Assembly (NCBI GenBank): GCA_963082975.1
Contig: OY720344.1
Coordinates: forward strand, 70,212,546-70,276,545
DNA from: Labia minor
Taxonomy: Eukaryota; Arthropoda; Insecta; Dermaptera; Spongiphoridae
Direction of reading: 5' to 3'
Length of the DNA: 64,000 nt
Positions 48,858 to 60,529 of the stretch are shown one piece after another (position 1 is the stretch's first letter; each line of letters starts with the position of its first letter). The notes under the pieces were generated by a model that was not told the origin of the DNA, did no database searches, and saw only the letters and a program-made list of their open reading frames with translations. Position numbers and translations under genes: made by a program.

Positions 48858-49040
48858 ATAATGATCATCGATAATAGAAAGTATCTTCGTTTGTTCATTC
48901 ACTTAAAAAGATAAACGCCAGGCTAATACTGTTGTTTGGCAATCACCTGGCTGAGAAGGTACATTGCTATTGCCCGACAACAGCGCCACCCTGCCGTCAT
49001 TTTAAATATGAAGATACTTTCTATTATCGATAATCATTAT
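48858..49040. mobile_element. 183-bp TIR element (MITE-like)
   Basis: The arms of 33 bp (48858-48890 and 49008-49040) are inverted copies with two mismatches, including ATCGATAATAGAAAGTATCT. The core is GC-richer ('gctattgcccgacaacagcgccaccctgcc'). Target duplication is not certain. No second copy is in the window, so the superfamily is unknown. Confidence 0.75.
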
Positions 49041-49044
49041 TTTA

Positions 49045-50295
49045 GAATTTTTCAAATAATCAATTTATACATATATTTATATATTAATAAAAACTTAATT
49101 CTGGAGAATATTCTAATTTACTTTCTTTGCAATCTAAAACATACCTTTTTATTTTTATCTACACTCCCCCACTCACCCCCCACAAATTGCTTCGTTTTTA
49201 TTGAAATCATTTTTAATTTTTTTTTTATTTGTAAAAAGCTTAAATTTTATTTATTCAAGAAAATTCTTATAGTAGTTTTCCTTTCCTTGATTTGATAGCC
49301 TCAAAGGCTACGAATCTAATTGCCCCATTGGACAAGAATTATTGATATATTGACATTTCTGGAATTCCAATCAAGATTTGAATTGACAATCATTTTCGAA
49401 TACAATAAATTCTTACCATTTTATTTCAATTGATCTGCTTTTCAGATTTATTTCCTTTTGTTTCCATTCCCTTTTTCACATTTAAAGGATTTCCTAATTA
49501 ATTTGCTTACGTATCTATTCTGTTTTTGTTTCTACTTCATATAAATTATTTCATTCTACTTAAATTGACTTTGTTTATTGATTTCTCATTTCACTGTTTT
49601 TGCAAAATGTGATTTATCTTTTATGAACTTTTAAACTGATATGGAAAAATTAACTTACAAAAAACTTTTTAATTACTTAATTATTTTTAAATAAGATATT
49701 TATTTTATATGTAAATAAATTAAATAATTTTTTGTTTTTAGAACGGGGGATGGAAATGATTAACCTAAAATTTAGAATTTGAAAAATAATGAATCAAATC
49801 TAATAGTCAAAGTTTTTCCTGGTTGGATTCAAATGAATAAAAGAGAATCTTTTTTTTTTTGTATCTGGAAAAAAGATTTTCTAGACATTTATTTAAAATG
49901 TTATAATTATCTAAATATAAAAAAAAATCGACATTTCCATTTGTTCACCAGCATTAAGGACTCACTGGCTATCAATTAATTAAATGAGTTCACTTAGTTT
50001 CTCTTGTGGATCGCTCTATTTCAAAAAATGTGGTTTTTATATAAATAAATGAAACAAATCCTTCGATATCGTTTTTTTTAATACAAATAGCTGCAGTTAA
50101 TTACTTATTGGCTCATTTACAGAAAAAACCGTTTGCAAACATTTGTCCCTTTATGGTTAAATTAGAAACAAATCAACTCATCATTCTTTGGTTAATTCGT
50201 TTATTCCCAAAAGGTCCAATTAGGTTTCCCTTTTTTTTGCAATTTATATATATTTAAAGAAAAATTTAATCTTAACAAATTTATCTTGTCTTATA
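49045..50295. other. AT-rich stretch, no gene seen
   Basis: No recognised element or gene. Confidence 0.5.
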
Positions 50296-50302
50296 TATAA
50301 AA

Positions 50303-50920
50303 CTAGCTGCTCAGAGCTCCTTCGTCGCTCTTCGCATCTAGACGGGGCCTCCGGCCCCTGTACCCCCCCCCCCCGAGTGTCCCTACTCTGAGCTAAAACC
50401 ATCTAACTCCTAACCTGTCCCATCTCTCTCACGTTCCTTCCTACATTGTCCACCCTGTTCACAATTGGTCTTCCACACAGACGTTTTCCAATCGAACTCC
50501 CCACCAATATATTTTTCCTCTCCCATTCTAGCCATGTGCCCTGCCGATCCCAGCCTTCTCTATTTTATGACCTATATCTAGAGATGCATAGAGGTCATGC
50601 AATTCTTTGTTATGCACTCTCCGCTATTCCCCGGTGTCCTCATCTTTCTTTGGCCCATAAATGCTGGGAAGAATCCTATTCTCAAATACTCTGAATCTAT
50701 TCTCATCTCCCAGGGTTATAGACCATGCCTCCCACCCATATAATACAATTAATAATTTAATAATTTTGATCCCCTTTGATAATAATTTCCAGATTGTAAC
50801 CACGATTTAAATTCTTTGCAAATATTATTCTCTCTGATGCTAATTATTTTGTCTTATCACTATTAATTTCAAACCCATCAATTTTCCTGCCTCGATTAAT
50901 TTTTTTATGCTACTTTAAAT
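50303..50920 (-). mobile_element. Helitron 3' end joined to LINE fragment (H4)
   Basis: On the minus strand the 3' terminus is a GAGCGACGAAGGAGCTC-type hairpin, a short spacer and CTAG at 50303-50306, then T. A C-run (about 50367-50376) follows on the plus strand. Right after it, without the usual 150-bp spacer, is LINE antisense sequence: 'gtccctactctgagctaaaa', 'ccgatcccagccttctc', 'gatgcatagaggtcatgcaa' and 'ccccggtgtcctcatctttc', ending near the LEINSxK segment at 50900. This is a deletion derivative of the Helitron-LINE chimera. Confidence 0.7.
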
Positions 50921-51240
50921 GTTATTAATTTATTTAAAAAAAAATCAAAGTAACAAAATAAAAATAAAATATAAAATTAGCATAACACTAACCTACTATA
51001 AAAATAATATTAAAAAATATATTATATATTAAAATCTTACGTGAAAATCCAATTATGAGATCAAATTTTCTTAATTAAAATAATTTACTCACATAATCTT
51101 AAAAATTAATAGTATTAAATTATAGCCGTAATGTGAATGTTTTCAAAGTTTAAAAGGCCAATAAGATCAATTGAGATATTGTAAATATCAATAGATATAA
51201 AAAGATTTTTATCTGCACATTGCTCAGAATTTAAATTACC

Positions 51241-51721
51241 GCCAAATTATCGCCACCAGCGCCTCTATTGACATATTTTTGTTCTACATAATTTCCACTA
51301 CCCGCCTATAATATATTCTTTATAATTTTTTTAAAATTTTTCTAATTAAAAAATCGAAAATTGGGCTTCGAGGTCTGGTGGCCAGCCCCTTTGTGCTTCC
51401 GTGTAAAAAATTCCAGGTCCCTGCGTGCGATAGTTTTTGCTGGAGAGCTCGGTCAAACAAACAGACAGGCAAACAGACAGACAAACAGACACATTACACT
51501 TGCTTTTATTCTCGTGTCACAAAACTTTGAAATCATACTCCTCCGAAACGGCTGGACCGATTCTTATGAAATTTTTTATGCATATTCAGTAGGTCTCAGG
51601 GCATGCCAGACTTCTTTTATTAATCCGCTAATTGCTAAGGTGTGTCCAGGAAGTGCTAATTAATTAAAAATAGTTTAGTTACCATACTAGATCATAGAGG
51701 CGCTGGTGGCGATAATTTGAC
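51241..51721. mobile_element. 481-bp TIR element with 28-bp ends
   Basis: The left end GCCAAATTATCGCCACCAGC continues into GCCTCTAT, and the right end is its inverse (ATAGAGGCGCTGGTGGCGAT continuing to AATTTGAC). The interior has 'cgaggtctggtggccagccc', an (ACAG/CAAA)n stretch near 51454-51490, and 'cggctggaccgattcttatg', a phrase of a kind common in invertebrate non-autonomous repeats. The flanks share 'TTGCTCAGAATTT' on both sides (51220-51232; 51723-51736), either a long target duplication or duplicated host sequence. A 100-codon frame (51361-51663) begins at TTG and resembles no protein family. Confidence 0.8.
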
Positions 51722-51837
51722 ATTTGCTCAGAATTTTAAAATTATTGTAATATTTCACTTTTTATTTTAAATTCTAATATTCAAATATCAATTCAATTAT
51801 ATTAAATTATTAAAGCTTTGGTGTTTTTTTTTATTTA

Positions 51838-51971
51838 TAACAGAATTTTGTAAATTAAACCACATATTGATATTTGCTACTTCTGCAATCGAAACGTTCT
51901 GTATATTTTTGTATATTTTGAATAAATTTACAATAACAAATATGTGGTTTAATTTACAAAATTCCGTTATC
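51838..51971. mobile_element. 134-bp inverted-repeat element
   Basis: The arms of about 30 bp, with core GAATTTTGTAAATTAAACCA, are inverted at 51841-51870 and 51942-51968, ending ATAAC at the left and GTTAT at the right. The surrounding host segment matches the interior of Helitron H2 (27965-28110) with this block absent, which supports a discrete insertion. A direct 'caattcaatta' repeat flanks the wider insertion. Confidence 0.65.
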
Positions 51972-52562
51972 AATTCAATTAAATTATTTATTCTAAAAGT
52001 TCTCATTTTAATTTATTTAATAAAATATTTAGATAATATATAACTTAATTTTTATTTATTCTTTCTATATATTTGAATATTTCTTCTTTTCTATTTGAAA
52101 GTGAAAGGTTAAAAAAACAGAATATATTATTTTTACTGTTTTATGAATACAAAAATATTTTCAAAACGTAAATTAAAATAACTAAATTATATTATTTTTG
52201 ATTTTGTATCAATTATTATTACAAATATATTTTAAGTGCAAAAATGATTTCTTGGTTAATTAAAATATGTTTTTTAGACAAATGATATAAACGAGATGTT
52301 TTAAATTTATGTCTTTTTTATATTGAGTATTTTTTTAAAATTAAAATTTGTTTTAAATCAAAATTATTGTATTCAATTATATTTTTTTATTAATAGGCTT
52401 CTTTTTTTATTTTTAATTTTTAATAAATTCTCTTTTTTGATATGATATTAATAAAAAATAATATTAAATTATATATAAATTAATAAATTAAAATATTTGA
52501 ATTTTTTTAAATTTTAACACATACACAAAAATATTTATTATAGTAACAAAATCTATATACAA

Positions 52563-53361
52563 AATGTAGAATTTGAATATGTAGAAAAATTGAATGTAAT
52601 CACGAAGGATAATAATATTTGAGAAGAATTTAAATCGAGGTTGTAATCGGGAAACGCCTGTTATCATGCAGTAAAGAGGGTTATCTCATCAAAATTATTA
52701 TCAAAAGGAATCAAAATTAAAATATATAAACCAATTATTTTGCCCGTTGTATTATATGGGTGGGACGCAAGGTCTATGACCCTGGGAGATGAGAGTAGAT
52801 TCAGAGTATTATTTCCAGCATTTATTGGCCAAAGAAAGATGAGGTCACCGGGGAATGGCGGAGACTGCATAACGATTAATTGCATGACCTCTATGCATCT
52901 TCAGAAATAGTTAGGGTTATAAAAGCGAAAAAGCTGTGGCAGGGGACGTGGCTAGACTGGGAGAGGAAAAAGATATTGGATTGGAAAACGTCCGCTTTGA
53001 AGACCAAGGGCGTGTAGGAATGGACGTAAGAGAGATGGGACAAGGGCTCAGGATAGGGACACTTGGAGAAATGTGGTTGCTGCGGCCAAGAACTTTCGAG
53101 TTCCTTAGAGTCACAGAGATAGATAGATATAACATAACATATACAATAATAATATATATAATTAATTTAGTGATTAAATTAAAATATATTTTAAATAAGA
53201 ACACATAAAGAAATGAATGTTTTATGTAATATACTGATTGAAACAAAATGGATGAAAACCTTTTACTACTCTTAACCAAATACTATGTACCACTCGGGGG
53301 GTACAGCGGGCGGAGCCCCCGTCTAGGTGTGGAGAGCGCCGAAGGCGCTCGGAGCAGCTAG
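52563..53361 (+). mobile_element. Helitron-LINE chimera H5, 3' part
   Basis: A LINE RT segment (52563-53120) codes in pieces for GNACYHAVK-, KIKIYKPIILPVVLYG-, ILxSIYGPKKDEVTGEWRR- and LHDLYASxxIVRVI-like stretches and ends at GATAGATAGATA. It then joins the Helitron 3' segment shared with H2. The terminus is a perfect GAGCGCC-GAA-GGCGCTC hairpin (53334-53350), 7 bases, and CTAG (53358-53361), followed by T. The segment upstream at 51740-52110 matches the H2 interior, so this Helitron probably reaches further left and has been split by the two TIR elements. Its 5' end is not located. Confidence 0.8.
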
Positions 53362-53446
53362 TATTTATATATATTTGTATAAAGACGCCACGCACTCTGA
53401 GTGCCTACGCGCTTAACTTCGCATAAATAAAAATTCAATTAAACAT

Positions 53447-53590
53447 CCAAATTGGGAAGCTACTTGATAACAGCTCAATTAAAAAAATCATGATAAAGAT
53501 TGAGAAGCCTCGTTCTACTGATCATAGAATACCTTTACCCTGCTTAGGCTGCAACCGGCATGATAGGCGCTGTCCTTTGGTATATTTATT
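53447..53590 (+). mobile_element. SINE, 3' half only
   Basis: 'attgggaagctacttgataa', 'gataaagattgagaagcctcg', 'tctactgatcatag', 'ggcatgataggcgctgtcct' follow the order of 32472. The tRNA-like head is missing. Confidence 0.75.
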
Positions 53591-53599
53591 TATATTATT

Positions 53600-55320
53600 A
53601 AAAATATTTTTATTAAACTTTTTAATTTTTAAAAAGGTCTGTGTTCTCTTTCATCAGAAATTCTACAGCTTTAAACAATAAATAATTTATTTATATATTA
53701 ATAATATATATATTTAATACATATTTGATGGTTGAAATAAAAAACAATTTTCATATAGTTTATTATTATTTTAGTTATTAAAATTAAAATAACAAATAAA
53801 CTATATTTCATTTTAAGTGAAAATGGATCCAAATTAAATTATACTTACTAATCTTCAATATTTTAGTAACATTATTTGTATATAGTACATTGAAATAAAC
53901 AATAAACAAAGTTAAAATAAAATTAAATTTGATATATTTATTTTTTTCTGATTGTTTTATTACTCACAAGCAGAATACATTAAAAAAGATTGTTTACATA
54001 ATTAATATTGCGAATGCTTTTTGTCCAGTTCAGGATAAAATAAAGATCACCTAATTAGGCATGATTTTCGTTTCGAAAGCCCTGGCAAACTCCTAATGAC
54101 ATGAAATCCTTTCAGCTCCCTAGTTTAACTTCACTAAATATTACTGTCATTATGAAATTTCGCAAAATTCAAATGATTTTTCATTGTGTGTTTGTTTTTT
54201 CATTTTCCACTTCCTCCTGGTCAATGATTATCTGTTCTATCGGGAGGCCTCAACCTGACAAGAACAGATTGACAATTAAATAACCATCAAAATGATTAAA
54301 CTTATTCCATCTTGCTATTGAATATTCAAATGTATTATAAAACGTGAAAGGACCTTTTAATTGCATAATTTTTAGAACTAGAACTAAACTTACAAAATTA
54401 ACATATAATATGGATAAATTTAAATTTAAACACTCTTATAGTTTTTTTTTCCACTCGATATATACTTTCAAATTGATTTATTTATTATTGATTTATTAAG
54501 TCATCCACTGCTAAATAATTTAGCACTGAAATTTTAGGGATAAACACTTATTTTTATTATAACCTGGCAGATAATTAAATAAAAAAGTAACAAATTTCAT
54601 ATTGATGAAATGTATGGTCTACGTTCAACTGTTTTTCATAGTAATCGACCAAGTTAATTTTCATTCTATATATAACCTACAATTTCATGGACACACTAGC
54701 TGAAATTTAAAATTCTAAAGGTATATTTGGATTCTCCAGGTTATGAAATGTATAGGCAAAAACTATATAGGTAAAACTTTGTCAGACATTTTGGCGACAT
54801 TTCCAAGGGAATTTTTGGAATTCTGGGCCTTAATCTGTGCCACCAAGGGTTAGTATTTTCAGTTGAATAGTTGGGTAATGTTTGAATTACTGCATTCTGA
54901 AACTCTGACGAATTCACAGCACTACAGTGAAGCTGGAACTAACAAACGTCAGGATCTTATTCCAAAATATCAGCAAAATGAGTCCCAAAACATTGAAATC
55001 TCCAAAAATACTCGAAAATATCCCGAAATAGCTTTCATGGAACCTAAACGAACATATATATAGCATATGAGTACATCTCGTATAGAAATAATTGCCTGTT
55101 TACTAAGATAATAGAAATAGATAGATAGATATAAAAAACCCTATCAATTTCTTTTTTCCATAATTTCGATATTTATAAGATTATTATATTATTACGTATG
55201 TATTTAAAGAAATTTATAAATAAATTAAAATGATTTGTACAAAATTATTATAATTATAAATAATAAAAATTTATTTTCTACTTTAGTACTTTATATATTT
55301 CAATAATTAACGCCATAAAC
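53600..55320. other. AT-rich stretch, no firm gene
   Basis: Two ATG frames of 60-66 codons (54101-54283 and 54863-55063) lie in slightly GC-richer patches. Neither resembles a known family, and both are within chance length. Confidence 0.45.
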
Positions 55321-55331
55321 ATTGGCTATAC

Positions 55332-55489
55332 CAGGGGTGGCCACACTTGGTGATACTTAGAGCCATATTGAAAAATCAAAAATGTTTAAGAGCCAAATCG
55401 GAAAAAATTTTACCTTTTTTTTGTGTCATGACTTTTTTTTTAAGTGAGCCACAATAAACTCAAAAAGAGCCACGGTTTGGCCACCGTGG
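55332..55489. mobile_element. 158-bp hAT-like MITE with 8-bp target duplication
   Basis: The left end CAGGGGTGGCCACACTTGG is inversely matched by the right end TTTGGCCACCGTGG (12-bp TIR with three mismatches). The flanking direct repeat GGCTATAC is perfect at 55324-55331 and 55490-55497. The interior 'tgatacttagagccatatt' links it to the CAGGGGTCGG elements at 10160 and 59535. Confidence 0.88.
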
Positions 55490-55509
55490 GGCTATACCAC
55501 AACAGAACC

Positions 55510-56700
55510 CATAGGGCAACAGATTTAAAAAAAAGGACGGGACATGATATACCTTAACGAAAATTGTTTTAATTATATAGATTTTATTTATAAATAATTT
55601 CAATTTCAATTATTTTTTTTAATGTTTAGTTGTTCAATAATATATAAAATGTTTTAGCAAATGCTTACAATTAACTTTTTTGATTGATACATTTATATTG
55701 ACTCATTAATAAATCATTCATTCATTTATTCTGAATCTACCACCTTTTTGTTGTATTTTTTAATCACTTAATATTTAAATTAAATATTTACTATATTAGC
55801 AATCCTTTGGGAGTTTATATAGCACTTTATTCAATAGGATTCCGATTATTTGTAGAGTTGAAATAGGAAAGGTTATTGATCATAATATGGACAGGAGAAC
55901 AAGGCCTTGATAAGTTATTATCAGTTCATGGCTTCGCAATGACTGAATGAAGTCAATATATGCTGCATCCTCTTGATCAATATCACCATAAAATAAATAC
56001 AATAAAATCTAATATATCATAGTTATCGTCAAACCTATCAAGTAATAGTTATGTAATAATTTAATCAATTTTTAAATTTATTATTTTGAAATATTGTTTC
56101 CGTTAATCAATGTATTAATATAAATATAATCATATAAAATTATACTAAGTTTAATTGTTCATAGATTTAATATTTTTTTAACACAACCAAGGAATATAGA
56201 TTTTAAAATTAAAACAGCTCATGAAAAAAGATATTGTGACAATACTAAATTTTAATTTTTCAAATTAGTAAAAAGTTTTTCCCACCAAGAGAAGTGAGAT
56301 CGCCAATCCCTCATTTCTATATCCTTACTTTGGTACCTCACATTTTATATTCCAGCTCATTAAACTTTTAGAGGACAATTGTTACCGATAATATAAATTT
56401 AAATAACTTTATATTTTTACATTTTACTAATTTTACATAGAAAACAAATTAAAATTTATATTTCACTCTATTTTTTTAAATTAAATAGTTAGCAGTATAT
56501 TTGTTAGTTAATGGTGCTTAAGTTATTATGTTATTTAGAAAGAATCTCTTTTAATTTGAAATTATTTGGAATTGTTTTAGGATTAGGATTTTTTGTCATA
56601 TTTTTAAATTCGTTCTTATTTGAAAATTTATACCGTTTCAATATTTAATTATAATTGATAATATGATGATTTAATTACTAAATAATTATATTCTTCTATG
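55510..56700. other. AT-rich stretch, no gene seen
   Basis: Nothing recognised. Confidence 0.5.
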
Positions 56701-56709
56701 ATAGAAAAT

Positions 56710-56775
56710 TAGGGCTTCACGCAGGCTAGACTTGCAACCTTGTGGTCCTGGCTTCAAGTCTTGGGTATAACAAAG
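56710..56775 (+). mobile_element. SINE tRNA-like head fragment
   Basis: 'gggcttcacgcaggctagac', then 'ccttgtggtcctggcttcaagtc', where GGCTTCAAGTC is a B-box variant. The SINE's 3' end appears separately at 57200-57255, so one SINE may have been split by intervening DNA. Confidence 0.5.
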
Positions 56776-57117
56776 GAATTTTTCTCCACCTGCCAATTTT
56801 TGACCGGATGGTCACCATTTGACCCATTTAGTAATTTTAAGTGACTCACCAAAGTATTGAAAAAAATATTTACAAATAAAATATAAATGCTAAAATGCAC
56901 GAAATATACAAATATATTCTCTGAAATGAGTTGTACTGATGCAGTTGCACGACAAACGTGATAATATCTTGATTTATACTTGATGTACAAAAAAATTGAA
57001 CAGAAAGTTTAAAATTTTGTAAAATTATTTATTATTTTTTCAATAAAATATAGTTTGTATGATTTAAAGGTTTTGAAGGCTATTTTGAAATTAAAAACTC
57101 ACTGATCCTAGACGTTT

Positions 57118-57174
57118 TCAAAAAATGTAAAATTAGTCATTTTGATCTACAAATAGAAAGGTTGCCGACTCCTG
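57118..57174 (-). mobile_element. hAT-like MITE terminal fragment
   Basis: Ends GGTTGCCGACTCCTG, the inverse of the CAGGGGTCGGCAACC terminus, preceded by 'aaaatgtaaaattagtcatt'. The other end is missing. Confidence 0.5.
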
Positions 57175-57199
57175 ATCTATAATAACGACGTCCCACCTC

Positions 57200-57255
57200 C
57201 CCAGGCGCTGTCCTTTCATTTAATGTTCAAAAACCAGATGTTTTTTGTAATGATA
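57200..57255 (+). mobile_element. SINE 3' end fragment
   Basis: 'ccaggcgctgtcctttcatt', then 'atgttcaaaaaccagatg' and TTTTTTGTAAT, matching SINE 3' ends. Confidence 0.45.
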
Positions 57256-57259
57256 TAAA

Positions 57260-58120
57260 ATTATTTCTATATTATATTTTAATATATAAAATTATAGAAC
57301 ATATTTATTTTAACATTTAAAGAAAGATGATATCTGTCTGTTAAACTTCTGAAGGCATTAATAAATATCTAAAAATTGTCTAAAATTACTTCACTAAGAT
57401 AAATAAATAATATTTCTTTATTATATTAGTCTTTGGTCTTGGATTTAAATTTTCCCAATGCTACTCTGTCAAGATTACTCTTTACCATGTTTTTATTTTG
57501 ATTTAATATTTTTTAAATTAATTCTCTATTAAAATAGCTAGAACCACTATAAATGAAATGCTCTCTCTACTTTACATTTCTCGATTTTCTTTCTTTTTTT
57601 GAATTATTTGTCTATTTATCTTTGAATTATAATTAAAAAAGAAGAGTAATCATTTTGTGTACAATGTTGACATTTATTATTTCTACAAATAGTGCAAAGG
57701 AAGTTAATTAAGATAACTCTCAGAAATTATTCATTAAAAACTTAAAGTCATTTGCATTAGAAGGAATAAATTTTCTTTCTACTATCCAAATAGAAGAGGA
57801 ATAGCAATAGGGGTAAAATTAACAAAATGTTCAATTGAATTGTATTTTGAAATATTTTTGATTTAATAATGTTCTATAAATAAACAGCATAAATATAAAT
57901 TATATAATAAATATATTTTCCTTTCAATTATTAAAACGTATACAAATACAACGTTAAACTAATCATAAATATACAATTGTTTTTGTTTATGAAGATATTC
58001 ATGTTTAGGTAAAGTAATACAACAGGAATTTGCATTTTCTTTCCCCTTTTTTATAGTCTCACTAATCGATTTTTTGTATTTTTACCATTTATTAAATCAA
58101 GTTTTAATAGTTTTGTCAAT
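57260..58120. other. AT-rich stretch, no gene seen
   Basis: Nothing recognised. Confidence 0.5.
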
Positions 58121-58122
58121 TT

Positions 58123-58362
58123 TTAACTATCTGTTTTTAAAGATACTCTTTTATAAAACATTCTTCTAGTTTTTTTCAGATCAAACATTATTATTTTCTT
58201 GTTTTTTTTATCAAATTTATTCGAGTAACATTCCCTCCAGTGGGACTGCGCCATCGTTAATTCACATTTGTTTTCTGGAAGAGTTTTCGTCCTATCGACT
58301 TTAGCGTCTCCCTTCGATATTTGTGAGGTTGCTTTCCTTCCCTTAACCCATCCTTTTCCCAT
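58123..58362 (-). other. Unassigned 79-codon ATG frame
   Basis: The minus strand reads MGKGWVKGRKATSQISKGDA onward, lysine/arginine-rich, with a purine-rich context before the ATG (GAACATGG, good -3 purine and +4 G). It lies in a locally GC-richer patch (58240-58500) that matches nothing else here. The second half becomes K/N-rich as the DNA becomes AT-rich. It could be the start of a basic protein, an exon, or chance. No family is recognised. Confidence 0.2.
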
Positions 58363-58509
58363 GTTCCTTTTCCATTAACCACCTCTTCTATAAAGCGGAT
58401 GTCCAACTTGAAGAGCGAATTGGTGTTTCTAACACCTTTTATTGTTAGTCTGGAAAGCTAGTGGCAAAAGAGGGTACCAATACCAACCAGGAGGGAATTT
58501 TGTGACATC

Positions 58510-59530
58510 CATTAGATGGTTTTACAAAAACATCAAATGAATAATCATTCCTCTCCCTCACTTTTTATTATACAAACTAAATATAATATCTGTATCACAA
58601 ACTTGATTAATGAATTTATTGTTTTTGTTTTTTGTTAAATTCACTCTCTAGTATATAAAACAACGAAATATTTAATTTATTTTCTATTTATGGTTAACAA
58701 ATAAATACACGCAAGAGATAAATATCTAGTGTGCATTATAATGAATGTTTTCTGAAGGTAGGATGTTCTTCATAAATAATAAAAAAAAAAAAGATTTATA
58801 AGTTCAATAAGCTCGCCTGGCAATGACAGCCGCACCATTTTTATGATGGTGAACTGGAAATTTGTTCAATTCATAAGCATCAAAAAGTGTTTCGAATAAC
58901 ATAATATTACAAATATTTATAAATCATCCATAATTCTCATCGTTATATAAATGAAAAAAAAAAAATAAATAAATAAAATGAAAATGTAAATGTAAATGGC
59001 AAAAAAAAAAAAAAAAAATCTTTAAAAAAAAATTGAAAAAGAAAAACTGGAATAAATCAATGGTGACTACACGCGCCCGCCTTAAAAGTTTTGTGAATTT
59101 TATATGATATTATTTTACAAATTTAACATTCCAAATAATAATAATTCTCAATTGTCATGCGGAGTTATAATACATTTCTATATGGTCCACAAGATCATCT
59201 GGGTTGGTTATTACTGGTATAAATAGAAAATCCTACATATATTTTCAAACATATTTACAAACATATTCAAATTTTATAATTATTGTAAAAATTTGTTCAT
59301 AATATGAAAGATAAAAGGTTCGAATTTTAAAATTATATAAAATAAAATTTGTTAAACGAATCTTTATGTTTATATTATTTAAAGGAACGAATCTTAATTT
59401 TATTAAAATTATAAAATTACTACAAAACTTTCTTTGTCGGAATGAGACCCTGGATGAAATATGGATCCTCGTTGTATCCAAAAACTCAAAAGTGTTATGG
59501 CATTCGTATTTTGGGGCACGCATGAGATTT
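58510..59530. other. AT-rich stretch, no gene seen
   Basis: Poly-A-rich patch at 58950-59045. No gene. Confidence 0.5.
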
Positions 59531-59534
59531 AGTG

Positions 59535-59884
59535 CAGGGGTCGGCAACCTGGTGCCCGCGATCGCGAAGCCATTTTCAAGTGCCCGCATTCAAATTCCTA
59601 AGTATTAAACTATTACTAAGTATAATATTAATTTAAAGTCATGACACAAAAAAAGGTAAAATTTTAGATTTTTCAATATGGTTCTAAAAAAAGGGTAAAA
59701 TATTTTTGCGATCAGGCTCTTAAACATTTTCGATTTTTTTTTCAATTTTTTCAATATCCATATAAAACAAAGAAAAAAGGTAAATATTTTTTCCTTTTTG
59801 GCTCTAAGTATCACCAAGTGTGGCCACCCCTGTTATATTATTTCAGAAATGTGCCTGACTATTGAAAAAGGTTGCCGACCCCTG
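59535..59884 (+). mobile_element. hAT-like MITE, full length, 350 bp
   Basis: Perfect 15-bp terminal inverted repeats: CAGGGGTCGGCAACC at 59535 and GGTTGCCGACCCCTG ending at 59884. The interior includes 'ctggtgcccgcg', 'ggctctaagtatcaccaag' and, at 59820-59832, a second GTGGCCACCCCTG terminus-like motif. No exact 8-bp duplication is visible in the flanks ('atttagtg' versus 'gactaaag'). Confidence 0.85.
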
Positions 59885-60279
59885 GACTAAAGTGAAATTT
59901 CTAAAAAAATAAAATATTATTAGTTAGATCAGTGACTTAAATTGAGTGACTTACACGGGGAGAAAAATCAGAAAAGGGGAAAAAATCAGTTTTTTGGAAT
60001 ATTCTTCGAAAGTTTAATCTGGGCCATTTTCATTATTTTAAATGTTCGTCGTGTTGCCTACATGACGAAATTATTTTAGCTCGAAAATGCAAAGAGCCGT
60101 CGGGAAAATCGGGCTGTACCTTGTCTCCCTTTTTCCCTTTACCCAGAGCCTCCCCAGCCACCCCTATATATATATATACATAATTCACTTAAGATTAACT
60201 ATCTATACTTAACTTCTATATACATCCAATCAAATTTCTAAACTCTATAAATAAATAATAAACTATCGTCTTGAATCAT

Positions 60280-60520
60280 TTCTCATAATGGAGAAATGTT
60301 CTTTCGTCGGCCACTTAGTTGTTTGATCTTGGTTCACGTTCCGCTTTGAGAACCCGATTGACAGCCGAACGTGCGCCAACAACCACAGATGACAAATGAG
60401 ATTGTGAGGTTTCACCCCTCCCCCTCTTCCTCTCCTTCTCACATTCCCTGGGCACATATCCGATCTTTCAGAAATCCTTAGCTATCACACCAAACTGACT
60501 AACCATCACTTCTCTCATAC
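60280..60520. other. GC-richer unique patch
   Basis: About 240 bp of mixed composition. The minus strand is open for 64 codons (60263-60457; MCPGNVRRRGRGGGVKPHNL...) with an ATG in the context GATATGTG. It does not match any repeat in the window. It could be an exon or a regulatory patch. Not assigned. Confidence 0.2.
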
Positions 60521-60529
60521 GAAAGAAGA

